Positions 22,602 through 32,250 of a stretch of 34,187 bases of DNA are shown one piece after another. The notes beneath the pieces were generated by a model. That model had not been told where the DNA came from, searched no databases, and saw only the letters and a list, made by a program, of their open reading frames with translations. Location: positions 1-34,187 of the forward strand of contig CAOJQZ010000021.1 in the NCBI GenBank assembly GCA_948441955.1. The letters are read 5' to 3'. The number at the start of each line of letters is the position of its first letter. The first letter of the stretch is position 1. Source of the stretch: an uncultured Lachnospiraceae bacterium. Lineage in GTDB: Bacteria > Bacillota > Clostridia > Lachnospirales > Lachnospiraceae. Both the position numbers and the translations under genes were made by a program.

Positions 22602-24722
22602 CTACTGGCCTGTATCGCCGGTATCCCCAGTATCTCCGTTCCCTGTATCCGGCTGCTGCGGAGTATCCGGCTGCTGCGGCTCCGGCCCAAGGCTTACCGT
22701 ATAGCTGATGGTCTCTCCTTTGGATACTTTTCCTGTTGTTGGAGACTGCGAAATCACAGTTCCTGCTGGGAATCTTGTATCACTGGTATAGGACTCTGAC
22801 GCTATTGTATACAAACCATTATTCGCAGCCCATGATTCAAGCTCACTGGATGGACGCTTGGTAAAGTTTTCAACCTCAACCTTATCCGACCCGGTGCTCA
22901 CAACGATGGTTACCGTAGTTCCTGCCTCGACCTTCTTTCCGGCATCGATATCCTGGGAAATGACCTTATCTGCCTCTACGCTTTCACTGGCTTCATAAAG
23001 AACATATGCAAGCAGGCCTTCCGCCGCAAGTGCATTCTGTGCGTCTGCCTCCGACATTCCCGTCACTTTCGGCACTTTTTTCTTCTCAGCTCCTTTGCTT
23101 ACCAGCATCTTGATATCCGTATCCTCCGTTGCCTTTGCATTCGCTGCGGGCGTGGTGCTTATTACATCCCCTTCCGCTACGCTGTCGTCATATTGATATT
23201 CTGATTTTACATTTTTAAAGCCTTCATTATGAAGCGTCTTCTGTGCGTCCTCTTCGCTCATTCCGGATACATCCGGCACAATGATCTCCTCGCCCACAAG
23301 TCCGGAGCTTACTACAACCTGAATCGTAGAGTTCTTCTTCACCCTGGAACCTGCCTTCTGCTTCTGTTCACATATAGTTCCTTCCTCGTACTTTTTGGAC
23401 TCTTCCCTTGATACAACCTTGAGGCCAAGCTTCTTTTTCTTTAAAATTTCCCTCGCTTCTTCCTCGGATTTACCGATCACATCGGGAACCTTTACCTGAT
23501 CCTCCTCTTTATCTTCAGTAACCTTTGAGCCAAAGCTCTTGAAGATACCTGCTCCCTTTCCAATGGCAAAAATTGCAATAAACACAATGATTACAGCCAC
23601 AACAATCATCAATATCTTCATGACTTTATTCATCCGGGGATTTACTTCGTCGCTGTCCTTCCGGTTTTTTCTTCCTCCGGAATCTCTGCCATAGCCGCCG
23701 CTATAGTCATAATCATCATTTTCGTAATCGTCGTCGTCATCCTCATAATCATCATAGTCTTCATCGCTATAGTCGTTATAACCGCCGCCGTACCCTTCGT
23801 CGTCATCCTCGTCCTCATCATAAGAGCTGCGGATGTCGTCCAGCTCGTCGTCTGTAATAATTACTGTATCTGCATTACGAAGAGGAGGAATTACAACAAA
23901 ATCCCCGTCCGGGTCTACCAGCGAGCGTTTTAAATCCTGTATGAGGGCAGACGTGCCGGCGTATCTTCTCTCTCCGTTCTTCTGGGTACATTTTAAAATG
24001 ATCTGCTCCAAACTGTAAGGAATATCCGGCACGTATTCGGAGGGCGGCGTAATCTCTTCCTGAAGATGCTTAATTGCAATGGATACCGTGGAATCCCCGT
24101 CAAAAGGCACACGGCCTGTAACCATCTCAAATAAAGTGATGCCAAGGGAATATATATCGCTCTTTTCATCGCTGTAACCGCCTCTTGCCTGCTCCGGAGA
24201 GGTATAATGTACTGAGCCCATCGCATTAGAGCTGATCGTATTGGAGGATACGGCCTTTGCAATACCAAAATCCGTAACCTTAACCTTTCCTTCCTTTGAT
24301 ATCATAATATTCTGAGGTTTAATATCACGATGGATAAGCCCCGCCTCATGGGCCGCCCCGATACCTGAGCAAATCTGAATCGCGATACTGATTACCTCTT
24401 TATGGGAAAGCCCTCCCTTTTTCTCTATATAATCCTTTAATGTAATTCCCTCCACAAGCTCCATAACCATGTAGTATAAGCCGCGGTCCTCCCCGACGTC
24501 ATATACATTCACAATATTGGGATTCAAAAGTCCTGCCGCCGCCTGCGCTTCGGAACGGAACTTCCGCACAAAATCATCGTCCTCCCGGTACTCTCTCTTT
24601 AAAATCTTGATCGCTACATAGCGGTTCAGCATGGTATCTCTCCCCTTATACACATCTGCCATACCGCCGGCGCCAATTTTACTCAATACCTCATACCGAT
24701 TTCCCAAAAAAATACTTACCAT
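22602..24722 (-). CDS. PASTA-domain Ser/Thr protein kinase (PrkC/PknB/Stk type)
   Basis: The protein has 706 residues. The kinase domain covers about 10-270, with the P-loop GAGGMADVYKG at 18-28, Lys39, HRDIKPQN at 131-138, DFG at 151-153 and an activation segment rich in Ser and Thr. A very acidic, Asp/Tyr/Gly-rich linker spans 290-350, before the membrane helix at 368-387. Four PASTA units follow (about 410-474, 478-544, 548-611 and 613-679), then a Gln/Pro tail and TGD repeats. PASTA units bind muropeptides or lipid II; the kinase adjusts wall synthesis, division and germination. The start codon overlaps the phosphatase stop (ATGGTAA), coupling the two. The linker is longer and more acidic than usual. 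Confidence 0.96.
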   Translation of the reverse strand: MVSIFLGNRYEVLSKIGAGGMADVYKGRDTMLNRYVAIKILKREYREDDDFVRKFRSEAQAAAGLLNPNIVNVYDVGEDRGLYYMVMELVEGITLKDYIEKKGGLSHKEVISIAIQICSGIGAAHEAGLIHRDIKPQNIMISKEGKVKVTDFGIAKAVSSNTISSNAMGSVHYTSPEQARGGYSDEKSDIYSLGITLFEMVTGRVPFDGDSTVSIAIKHLQEEITPPSEYVPDIPYSLEQIILKCTQKNGERRYAGTSALIQDLKRSLVDPDGDFVVIPPLRNADTVIITDDELDDIRSSYDEDEDDDEGYGGGYNDYSDEDYDDYEDDDDDYENDDYDYSGGYGRDSGGRKNRKDSDEVNPRMNKVMKILMIVVAVIIVFIAIFAIGKGAGIFKSFGSKVTEDKEEDQVKVPDVIGKSEEEAREILKKKKLGLKVVSREESKKYEEGTICEQKQKAGSRVKKNSTIQVVVSSGLVGEEIIVPDVSGMSEEDAQKTLHNEGFKNVKSEYQYDDSVAEGDVISTTPAANAKATEDTDIKMLVSKGAEKKKVPKVTGMSEADAQNALAAEGLLAYVLYEASESVEADKVISQDIDAGKKVEAGTTVTIVVSTGSDKVEVENFTKRPSSELESWAANNGLYTIASESYTSDTRFPAGTVISQSPTTGKVSKGETISYTVSLGPEPQQPDTPQQPDTGNGDTGDTGDTGQ

Positions 24723-25459
24723 GTACTCACCTCTTCTGCAAGTGGCTCTGCCATAACAACCCCTATGTTATCTCTCCCGCCATTACTATTTGCTTTTTCT
24801 ATTAACATTAATACTGCTTCTACAATATCTCTTGCACTTTTTACAATATCAAACATATCTTCATCTTCAACCATGTTACTCAGCCCGTCCGTGCACATAA
24901 GAATGAGATCGCCCTTATGCAGCTTATATTCATAGATATCGGCCTCTACATTTTCCTTTACGCCCATAGCCCTTGTAATAATATTCTTGTCAGGATGATG
25001 CTTTGCTTCCTCCGCCTTAATGCCTCCGAGCCTTACCATCTCCTCTACAAGAGAATGGTCCTTGGATATCTGACGTATCTTATCATTGATCAAATACAGC
25101 CTGCTGTCTCCTACGTTGGAAAAATAAAGCATATTCCCTATCACAGTGGCGGCAACCAGCGTTGTACCCATACCTTCAAGCTTTACATCTGTCTCTGCAA
25201 CCTGGATGAGCTTGTTATTTGCCGTTGCAACAACATCACGGAGAATATCCTCCGGCTTTTTCAGAGAAGTTTTTTCAAGCTCTTCTCTTAAAACCTTTAC
25301 CGTATATTTGGAGGCAAAATCGCCGGCTTTGTGGCCTCCCATTCCATCGGCTACCACCAGAAGATTGGGAAACGGCCCAATCGCTTTGTCTGTCACATAT
25401 ACGTAATCTTGATTCACTTCCCGCTTGCGTCCCACATCAGTCATTGCATATAATTTCAT
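24716..25459 (-). CDS. PP2C-type Ser/Thr phosphatase (Stp/PrpC), partner of the PASTA kinase
   Basis: The 247-residue enzyme removes phosphate from Ser and Thr of the kinase and its targets, using two Mn or Mg ions. The motifs are MTDVGRKREVNQDYV with the metal Asp, NLLVVADGMGGHKAGDFAS, VGDSRLYLIND, DHSLVEEMVRLG, ILMCTDGLSNMVED and GGRDNIGVVMAE. Together these give the complete acidic metal-binding set of PP2C. The ATG at 25459 has GGGAG upstream; an earlier in-frame start at 25486 has none. Its beginning overlaps the 3' end of rlmN by 23 bases, and its end overlaps the kinase start by seven. Confidence 0.96.
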   Translation of the reverse strand: MKLYAMTDVGRKREVNQDYVYVTDKAIGPFPNLLVVADGMGGHKAGDFASKYTVKVLREELEKTSLKKPEDILRDVVATANNKLIQVAETDVKLEGMGTTLVAATVIGNMLYFSNVGDSRLYLINDKIRQISKDHSLVEEMVRLGGIKAEEAKHHPDKNIITRAMGVKENVEADIYEYKLHKGDLILMCTDGLSNMVEDEDMFDIVKSARDIVEAVLMLIEKANSNGGRDNIGVVMAEPLAEEVSTW

Positions 25460-26507
25460 TGCCAGTCTCCCTCTTATGAACAGCATAACGTCTTCTAAGC
25501 TGCCCGCAGGCCCCGTCTATATCTGAGCCTCTTTCCCTTCTTATAGTAACATTTATTCCGTTTTTTTCAAGTTTATTTTCAAATTCACACACTTTTTTAC
25601 TGTCCGGCCTTTTCATCCCCCGCTCCTCTACTGGATTGACAGGTATCAGATTCAGATGGCAGTTCCGTCCTCCAAGAAGCCCCGAAAGCTCTCTTACATC
25701 CTCATCCGAATCATTAACATCCGCCACGAGACTGTACTCAAAGGTTATACGCCTTCCGGTTTTCCGAAAATAATAGTCGCACGCCTCCATCACATCATTC
25801 AGCTCATATCTATTAGCCACCGGCATTAGCCTTTTTCTTTTTTCCTGACTGGATCCGTGAAGCGAGAGTGCAAGGGTAATCTGCAGTCCTTCCCCTGCAA
25901 GTCTTTTCATGGCCGGAACGATCCCGCAGGTAGATACCGTAATATTCCTCTGACTGATATGCAGCCCGTGCTCATCGCTTAACATATGTATAAATTTCAC
26001 AAAATTATCGTAATTATCCAGGGGCTCTCCACTCCCCATAACCACCACATTAGATACCCTCTGCCCTGTTATCTTCTGAATCTGGTAAATCTGCCTCAGC
26101 ATTTCCGACGGAGTAAGGTTTCTTTCCAGTCCGTCAATAGTAGAGGCACAGAATCTACATCCCATACGGCAGCCTGCCTGAGAAGACACACACACCGAAT
26201 TGCCGTACCGGTAACGCATCAACACGCTCTCTATTCTGATGCCGTCGGAAAGTACAAATAAAAACTTCTCTGTAGAATCTATCCTGGAGGACTGTACCGC
26301 AGCCGCTTCCATCCGGGCAATCTCGTATTCCCCGGCCAGACGCTCACGCAGCGTCTTCGGTAGATTTGTCATTTCCTCAAAGCTGTCCGCACACTTCTCA
26401 TGAATCCATGCATATATCTGCCTGCCGCGGTATGCCTTTTCACCCAATTTCTCTAATTCCTGTACCAGTTCCTCATAATTGTACGAGACAATATCCTTTT
26501 TACCCAT
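25437..26507 (-). CDS. rlmN: Dual-specificity 23S rRNA (A2503)/tRNA (A37) C2-methyltransferase
   Basis: The product has 356 residues from the ATG at 26507. It is a radical-SAM methyltransferase: CRMGCRFCAS holds the CxxxCxxC cluster ligands, SGEPLDNYDN the SAM site, and the C-terminal RRERGSDIDGACGQLR carries the Cys that resolves the methyl intermediate. The matching Cys forming the transient methyl-Cys and RNA cross-link pair completes the RlmN pattern. Cfr resistance enzymes share the fold, but length, neighbours and FEYSLVADVNDSDEDVREL favour RlmN. Its ATG overlaps the rsmB TAA by one base, so the upstream in-frame start at 26549 is unlikely. Confidence 0.96.
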   Translation of the reverse strand: MGKKDIVSYNYEELVQELEKLGEKAYRGRQIYAWIHEKCADSFEEMTNLPKTLRERLAGEYEIARMEAAAVQSSRIDSTEKFLFVLSDGIRIESVLMRYRYGNSVCVSSQAGCRMGCRFCASTIDGLERNLTPSEMLRQIYQIQKITGQRVSNVVVMGSGEPLDNYDNFVKFIHMLSDEHGLHISQRNITVSTCGIVPAMKRLAGEGLQITLALSLHGSSQEKRKRLMPVANRYELNDVMEACDYYFRKTGRRITFEYSLVADVNDSDEDVRELSGLLGGRNCHLNLIPVNPVEERGMKRPDSKKVCEFENKLEKNGINVTIRRERGSDIDGACGQLRRRYAVHKRETGNEIICND

Positions 26508-27805
26508 TATTTCTCCTTCTGAAACTCTGCAATATAAAAGCCGTCGCATTTCTCCCTTCCCGGAAGGAGTTGCTTTTCCCGCATAATTTTAAATTCTGGA
26601 TATTCCCTGGAAAACCAGACTGCATTCTCTTCATTTTCCCCGCGGTGTATCGTACAGGTACTGTATATAAGCCTGCCTCCCGGCTTCACATACTGGTTTA
26701 CCACGGACAGAATCCTTCTCTGCAGATTCCTGAGAGCTCTCTGTTCTTCCTCTGTCATCCTGTACTTAATATCCGGCTTCCTTCCCAGTACGCCAAGACC
26801 CGAACAGGGAAGATCCGCAATTACAACATCCGCTTTCTCAAAGGAGGATGGAGCCGGATCCAAGGCGTCCTGTCTCAAGGCCGAAATATTAGAAAGACCG
26901 CTTTTTCTGATATTGTCCCCTATCAGTTCTACTTTATATTCCGTAAGATCCCGGGCTTCCACATGGCCTGTTCCATCCAAAAGCTCTGCAATATGCAACG
27001 CCTTGCCTCCCGGTGCGGCGCAGACATCTATCACATACTCTCCCCCTGTGATTCCAGCCCACTCGGATACAAACATAGAGCTTATATCCTGTACATAAAA
27101 ATATCCATTCCGAAAGCTTTCAAGTCCTCCAAGATGATCATAGCCTGCTATATAAAATGCGTAGGAAAAATAACAAGAATCCGTTACTGTAACTCCTTCC
27201 TCAAGGAGTTTCTTTTTCAGCTGTTCTGGAGTAAGCTTACTCCTATTGCACCGAATAGAGAGGGGCTTCTCCTTTAAAAATTCCGCTCCCATAAGAATCA
27301 CTGTCTCTGCATCATATACAGAGAGCCACTGTTTTACAAGCCATTCAGGCAGCGAAAATCTTATGGAAATATATCTGCACATATCTGCTTTGTCCGGAAA
27401 CCGAATCTCTTCCAGATTCCGGCTGATATTTCTAAGAACTCCGTTCACAAAACCCTTAAGGGGCAGAAAACCCTTTTTTACGGCAAGCTTTACCGCCTCG
27501 TTACAGACCGCTGCATCCGGTACGCTGTCCATATATTTCATCTGGTACACAGAGCTTCTTAAAATCGTCTGAATTACAGGCTTCATCTTTCTCACCTTTA
27601 CGCTGGAGAACTGATCGATAATGTAATCAAGCTCTATCATGCGTTCAAGCGTGCCATTCACAACCCTTGAAATGAACGCACGCTCCTTCTTTTCCAGATA
27701 TTGATATTTATCAAGAACATTTCTTAAAGCAATATGACTATATTCTCCGTCCCGTGTAATAAGGAGCAGCGTCTCCAATACAATCTCCCGCCCTGTTATT
27801 GCCAT
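26507..27805 (-). CDS. rsmB: 16S rRNA (cytosine-967-C5)-methyltransferase
   Basis: A 432-residue protein. The N-terminal NusB-like RNA-binding domain covers about 1-140 (REIVLETLLLITRDGEYSHI then KYQYLEKKERAFISRVVNG). The Rossmann methyltransferase core has VCAAPGGKALHIAELL for SAM, ADLPCSGLGVLGRKPDIKYR with motif IV Cys, and STCTIHRGENEENAVWF with the motif VI Cys that attacks C6 of the cytosine. It makes m5C967 in 16S rRNA. It starts four bases after the zinc-peptidase stop and its stop overlaps the rlmN start, the standard Firmicutes arrangement. Confidence 0.96.
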   Translation of the reverse strand: MAITGREIVLETLLLITRDGEYSHIALRNVLDKYQYLEKKERAFISRVVNGTLERMIELDYIIDQFSSVKVRKMKPVIQTILRSSVYQMKYMDSVPDAAVCNEAVKLAVKKGFLPLKGFVNGVLRNISRNLEEIRFPDKADMCRYISIRFSLPEWLVKQWLSVYDAETVILMGAEFLKEKPLSIRCNRSKLTPEQLKKKLLEEGVTVTDSCYFSYAFYIAGYDHLGGLESFRNGYFYVQDISSMFVSEWAGITGGEYVIDVCAAPGGKALHIAELLDGTGHVEARDLTEYKVELIGDNIRKSGLSNISALRQDALDPAPSSFEKADVVIADLPCSGLGVLGRKPDIKYRMTEEEQRALRNLQRRILSVVNQYVKPGGRLIYSTCTIHRGENEENAVWFSREYPEFKIMREKQLLPGREKCDGFYIAEFQKEK

Positions 27806-27809
27806 CCTT

Positions 27810-28517
27810 CTAATCGTCCCTTCTTCTGCCGCCTGTAAGAATCAAAATACGAAGCAGCTGCAGGATTGCAGACGCTGCCCCCGCCACATAAGTAAGGGCC
27901 GCCGCCGTCAATACCTTCCGCGTTGCTCCCACCTCTTCCGGATACAGCATTCCGGATTCTCCTAAAATCTTGACTGCCCGTCCTGATGCATTAAATTCCA
28001 CCGGCAGCGTAATGATCTGAAAAAGAACTGCCAGGGAAAATGCAAGAATCCCCAGATTAATCAGAAACCCTGAAGATCTGGAGCTAATGAACATTCCCAT
28101 CAGAATCAGAGGCCACGCTATCGTACTCCCAAAATTCGCCACCGGGACAAGGGCTCCCCGAATCTGAAGGGGAAGATAGCCTGTCTGATGCTGAATTGCA
28201 TGTCCGCACTCATGCGCGGCCACCCCCAGAGCGGCTACCGAGGTCCTTGAATAAGTTGCATCAGAAAGCCTTAATACCTTGCTTCTGGGATCATAATGAT
28301 CGGTAAGTTCTCCTGAAACATGCTCTACACGCACGTCATAAATCCCCGCCCTGTGAAGGATCTGCTCCGCCGCCTCTCTCCCAGTGACGCCGGAATGATT
28401 ACGAACTCCGGAATATCTGTGAAAGGTTGACTTCATCTTTGATGATGCCAGCAGACATATAATCACACCTGCCAAAACAAGAATGTATGTTGGATCAAAA
28501 TACATTGGGTAATACAT
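27810..28517 (-). CDS. YugP-type membrane zinc metallopeptidase
   Basis: The product has 235 residues. A membrane helix near the N-terminus (TYILVLAGVIICLLASSKM) is followed by the conserved HRYSGVRNHSGVTGREAAEQ. VAAHECGHAIQHQTGYLPLQ holds the HExxH zinc site, and VEFNASGRAVKILGESGML supplies the usual third ligand region. Hydrophobic helices flank the active site. The function of this family is not established; the position between fmt and rsmB is conserved in many Clostridia. The ribosome-binding site is AAGGAGGAGG. A 77-base AT-rich gap separates it from fmt, with a TATAAT at 28551-28556 (minus strand) that lacks a good -35, so an internal promoter is possible but unproven. Confidence 0.88.
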   Translation of the reverse strand: MYYPMYFDPTYILVLAGVIICLLASSKMKSTFHRYSGVRNHSGVTGREAAEQILHRAGIYDVRVEHVSGELTDHYDPRSKVLRLSDATYSRTSVAALGVAAHECGHAIQHQTGYLPLQIRGALVPVANFGSTIAWPLILMGMFISSRSSGFLINLGILAFSLAVLFQIITLPVEFNASGRAVKILGESGMLYPEEVGATRKVLTAAALTYVAGAASAILQLLRILILTGGRRRDD

Positions 28518-28594
28518 TTTATCCCCTCCTCCTTACATCATATACAAAATATTATATATGAAACCTGGGAAAAATACTTTAAATTCATACTAAT

Positions 28595-29527
28595 TTAACA
28601 TTTTTTAAGAATTTCTCCTGTTTTTATAGGATATCCCCTTAAAAAGGCTTCTGCGTCCATCCGTTTCTTTCCCGAAAGCTGAAGCTCTGTTATTTTCAAA
28701 AGGCCGTCTCCGGTCTGTACGGTAAAGCCGTCCTTTTCCACATGCACAACCGCACCCGGCTCCGCATCCGTACCGCCTGCCAGAACCTCCGCCTGCCAGA
28801 GCTTCATTACCTTTCCATTCCACTGTGTATAGGCGCTGGGCCACGGGTTTAATCCCCTTATCAGACGTTCGATAGACACGGCAGACGCGCTCCAGTCAAT
28901 ACTTCCCATACTTTTATCCAGCATACGCGCATAGTCCGTAGGGCTCTCTCCCTGCTTTACCGGAGTAAGCGCTCCCTTTTCAAGCAGAGAAAGAGTCTTA
29001 ATGCAAAGCTCTGCACCACATGCGGCAATCTTATCGTGAAGGCTTCCGCCTGTTTCCTTTTCATCAAGAACAATCTCCTCCTTCAGGAGCATATCTCCGG
29101 TATCCAATCCCTCATCCATTTGCATGGTAGTAACTCCAGACACCTTTTCACCATGGATTACCGCCCACTGAATAGGCGCGGCGCCCCGGTATTTCGGAAG
29201 CAGAGACGCATGGATATTAATACACCCGTAAGGAGTCATTGTGAGAATCTCTTTTGGAAGGATCTGACCGAAAGCAATTACGATCATAACATCCGCATAA
29301 TATTTTTTTAACTCTTCTATACATTCCGGATTCCGGATCCTCTGGGGCTGATATACCGGAACGCCTGCCAGAAGCGCCGCTTCCTTTACCGGCGGATACT
29401 GTAATTTTCCTCCTCTGCCCTTTGGTTTATCCGGCTGCGTTACGGCAAGCACTACCTCGTGCTCTTTTACAAGGGCCTGAAAGGTTCCCACTGCAATATC
29501 CGGCGTGCCCATAAATATAACCCGCAT
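28595..29527 (-). CDS. fmt: Methionyl-tRNA formyltransferase
   Basis: The 310-residue enzyme formylates Met-tRNAfMet for translation initiation, using 10-formyltetrahydrofolate. It has MRVIFMGTPDIAVGTFQALV at the start, VTQPDKPKGRGGKLQYPPVK, IVIAFGQILPKEIL and the catalytic block GCINIHASLLPKYRGAAPIQ (Asn-His, then Asp later in MDEGLDTGDML). The C-terminal OB-fold (about 205-305) is complete, including GLNPWPSAYTQWNGK. The start follows the stop codon of def without a gap (TAGATG), so addition and removal of the formyl group are encoded together. Confidence 0.97.
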   Translation of the reverse strand: MRVIFMGTPDIAVGTFQALVKEHEVVLAVTQPDKPKGRGGKLQYPPVKEAALLAGVPVYQPQRIRNPECIEELKKYYADVMIVIAFGQILPKEILTMTPYGCINIHASLLPKYRGAAPIQWAVIHGEKVSGVTTMQMDEGLDTGDMLLKEEIVLDEKETGGSLHDKIAACGAELCIKTLSLLEKGALTPVKQGESPTDYARMLDKSMGSIDWSASAVSIERLIRGLNPWPSAYTQWNGKVMKLWQAEVLAGGTDAEPGAVVHVEKDGFTVQTGDGLLKITELQLSGKKRMDAEAFLRGYPIKTGEILKKC

Positions 29528-30001
29528 CTACTCTTCCTCCTCCGGTTCTACATCATGAAGTCCTCCCTCTACCAGCTCTACATACATCCTGCCTTCCAGA
29601 TGGTCGATCTCATGACAGCAGGCCCGGGCAAAAAGCCCCTCCGCCTCTAGTTCAAATTCCTCCATATTTTCATTAAGCGCCCGGACCTTTACATAATTGG
29701 GTCTTGTTACCACACCGGCCTTTCCCGGCACGCTTAGGCATCCCTCTTCTCCCCTCTGCTCCCCGTCTGTCTCAAGAATCTCCGGATTGATCATCACGAC
29801 GGGCCCATCGCCTACATCAATCGTCACAATCTGCTTCAAAATTCCCACCTGGGGCGCCGCAAGCCCCACTCCCCCTGCATCATACATAGTATCCAGCATA
29901 TCTCCAATAAGAATCCTTGTCCGGAGGGTCATCTTCGGCACCGCTTTGCATTTCTTTGTTAATACTTCTTCTCCTAATTCTCGAATCTTTCTTATTGCCA
30001 T
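29528..30001 (-). CDS. def: Peptide deformylase
   Basis: A 157-residue metalloenzyme that removes the formyl group from new polypeptides. All three motifs are present: GVGLAAPQVGI (motif 1), EEGCLSVPG with the metal Cys (motif 2), and HEIDHLEG with two metal His and the catalytic Glu (motif 3; preceded by ARACC). The length is typical of type 1 deformylases. The tail is acidic (VEPEEEE). AAGGAG precedes the ATG, and the gene starts 15 bases after priA, in the conserved priA-def-fmt order. Confidence 0.97.
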   Translation of the reverse strand: MAIRKIRELGEEVLTKKCKAVPKMTLRTRILIGDMLDTMYDAGGVGLAAPQVGILKQIVTIDVGDGPVVMINPEILETDGEQRGEEGCLSVPGKAGVVTRPNYVKVRALNENMEEFELEAEGLFARACCHEIDHLEGRMYVELVEGGLHDVEPEEEE

Positions 30002-30016
30002 AATTTCTTTTTCTCC

Positions 30017-32245
30017 TTAAAAAATATTTACAGGGTTAAAATCAAACTGAATCCGAAGTGTCTGAAACCCCTTATTCATCTCGATGTATTGCTCCATATA
30101 GTTTTTCATCACTGTTAATACATGATATTCGGAGCTCTTTAGATAGATCACTCTGCGGTATACGTCATTTATCTTGCCGACGGAGGGACTTGCAGGTCCG
30201 ATTACCTGAAACTCCCTGCCTCCTGCCGCCCGCAGAACAAACTCCTTCAGATATCCTGCCGCAGTATCTAGAATCCCTTCCTCCCCGCCGGTTACAAGAA
30301 CCGCCAAAAGCTGGGCCGCAGGTGGATAGCCCATAAGCTCCCTGTAACGCATTTCCTCAGTATAAAAGCCTTCGTAATCCTGTCTTGCCGCACAAACAAT
30401 GCTGTAATGCTCCGGACTGTAGGTCTGGATAATCACCTCTCCCTTCTTTCTCCCGCGGCCAGCCCGTCCGGCTGCCTGCGTAAGAAGCGCAAAAGTCTTT
30501 TCCGCCGCCCGGTAGTCGTCTGTATAAAGAGACATATCCGCCGCAAGCACTCCTACCAGAGTCACATTGGGAAAATCATGTCCTTTGACAATCATCTGCG
30601 TACCAATCAAAATATCTGCCTCTCCATTTGCAAGAGCCGATAAGATCCTCTCATGCCCGTCCTTTGCCCGGGTCGTGTCCATATCCATACGCAGAACCCT
30701 TGCTTGGGGAAACCTTCTTCTTACCAGCTCCTCAATGGCTTGTGTCCCTGCTTTAAAGCCTCCTACATACGGAGAACCGCAGGAAGGGCAGACACGTACC
30801 GCCGGTTCCTCATAACCGCAGTAATGACAGACCAGCCGTCCGTTTTTGTGAGAGGAAAGGGATACATCACAATGAGGACATTTTACTACATATCCGCAGG
30901 AACGGCAAGAAACAAATCCTGCATATCCTCTCCGATTCAAAAAAAGCATGATCTGCTCACCTTTTTCAAGGCGGCGGATAATAAGATCATGTAATTTATC
31001 GCTCAGTATGGAGCGGTTTCCTTTTTTTAATTCTTCCCGCATATCTACCGTATATACAGACGCCAGCTCCTTATCCGCTGCCCGTCTGGAAAGTGTAAGA
31101 CATGTATACTGACCTGTACGGCACCTGTAAAACGCTTCTAAAGACGGCGTCGCAGAGCCAAGCACTACGCTGGCCTCTTCAAGCTTCCCACGCATAACAG
31201 CGGTCTCCCGCGCATGGTATCTTGGAACCTGTTCACTCTTATAAGAGGACTCATGTTCCTCGTCAATCACAATCAGGCCCAGATTCTTAAAGGGCGTAAA
31301 TAATGCGGAGCGGGGGCCGATCATTACATCCACCTCGCCGCGTTCCACCCGTTCCATCTGATCCGAACGTTCTCCCTCAGACAATCTGGAATTCAATATA
31401 GCTACCCTTCCGCCAAAGCGTCCAAGAAACCGGCGTACCGTCTGGTATGTAAGCGCAATTTCCGGAATCAGAACAATCGCCTGCCGTCCGTTTTCCACCA
31501 CATGGTTTATCATTTCCATATACACTTCTGTCTTGCCGCTTCCGGTCACACCATACAAAAGATAGGTTCCGTATTTTTTTTCCCGGTAATCTTTTACAAA
31601 TATATCGACAGCTCTTTTCTGCTGAGCAGATAAGATAACGCTTTTTCCTTCCTTTACCTTGTAATCTGCGGGATTTCGGAATGACCGCTGCTTTTCTACT
31701 TTCAGCGTCTTCTGCTCCTCAAGGGCACGTATCACTGCCGGTGCAATCTTAAGCTCTCTGCAGATCCTCTCATATTCCTGTCTGGGCTGCTCTAAAAGTC
31801 CGGCAAGCAGCCTCCCACGGGCCTTCTGATTTTTCTCAAGATAAAATGCAAGCCTTTCTCTGGCTTCCTCCTCGCTTAAAGTCAAACATACCCACCGTTT
31901 CTCAAGGGGCTTTCCCTTTTTCTTAATAGGAAGAACCGTCTTAAGCGCCTGAATCATCGTTCCTCCGTAATGCTCCTTCATCCATGCCGCGAGAGCTACA
32001 AGCCTGGCCTCAATGGCACGTCTGTTTTCTTCTATTCTAAAAATAGCCTTTATCTGCTCAGGCGCATATTGGGGAGTCTCTGTAAATCCAACAATATATC
32101 CTCTTGTCTCCTTGTTTCCCCGACCAAAAGGCACGGCAACCTCCATACCAACTTTAAGCATCCCCGCAAGTTCTCCAGGGATGCTGTATTCAAATATTTT
32201 ATCCAGTTTTTCGTGGGTAATATCTATAATCACCTGCGCATACAT
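30017..32245 (-). CDS. priA: Primosomal protein N', replication-restart helicase
   Basis: The 742-residue superfamily 2 helicase reloads the replisome at collapsed forks. The N-terminal 3'-DNA-binding domain starts AQVIIDITHEKLDKIFEYSI. Motif I is YGVTGSGKTEVYMEMINH, motif II VIDEEHESSYKSEQ, motif III VLGSATPSLEAFYRC, and motif VI AAGRAGRGRKKGEV. The two zinc sites are between the helicase halves: CRSCGYVVKCPHCDVSL and CHYCGYEEPAVRVCPSCG, eight Cys in total. It starts five bases after murE. Confidence 0.97.
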   Translation of the reverse strand: MYAQVIIDITHEKLDKIFEYSIPGELAGMLKVGMEVAVPFGRGNKETRGYIVGFTETPQYAPEQIKAIFRIEENRRAIEARLVALAAWMKEHYGGTMIQALKTVLPIKKKGKPLEKRWVCLTLSEEEARERLAFYLEKNQKARGRLLAGLLEQPRQEYERICRELKIAPAVIRALEEQKTLKVEKQRSFRNPADYKVKEGKSVILSAQQKRAVDIFVKDYREKKYGTYLLYGVTGSGKTEVYMEMINHVVENGRQAIVLIPEIALTYQTVRRFLGRFGGRVAILNSRLSEGERSDQMERVERGEVDVMIGPRSALFTPFKNLGLIVIDEEHESSYKSEQVPRYHARETAVMRGKLEEASVVLGSATPSLEAFYRCRTGQYTCLTLSRRAADKELASVYTVDMREELKKGNRSILSDKLHDLIIRRLEKGEQIMLFLNRRGYAGFVSCRSCGYVVKCPHCDVSLSSHKNGRLVCHYCGYEEPAVRVCPSCGSPYVGGFKAGTQAIEELVRRRFPQARVLRMDMDTTRAKDGHERILSALANGEADILIGTQMIVKGHDFPNVTLVGVLAADMSLYTDDYRAAEKTFALLTQAAGRAGRGRKKGEVIIQTYSPEHYSIVCAARQDYEGFYTEEMRYRELMGYPPAAQLLAVLVTGGEEGILDTAAGYLKEFVLRAAGGREFQVIGPASPSVGKINDVYRRVIYLKSSEYHVLTVMKNYMEQYIEMNKGFQTLRIQFDFNPVNIF

Positions 32246-32250
32246 AAAAT

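Noticed and set aside
25437..26507. Cfr-type antibiotic resistance methyltransferase
   Set aside because: The conserved rsmB-rlmN-stp-pknB context and overall motif pattern fit housekeeping RlmN; nothing suggests mobility or resistance.
28551..28556. Internal promoter in front of the zinc peptidase
   Set aside because: TATAAT is present on the minus strand, but no acceptable -35 lies 16-18 bases upstream, so it was mentioned only in the gene entry.
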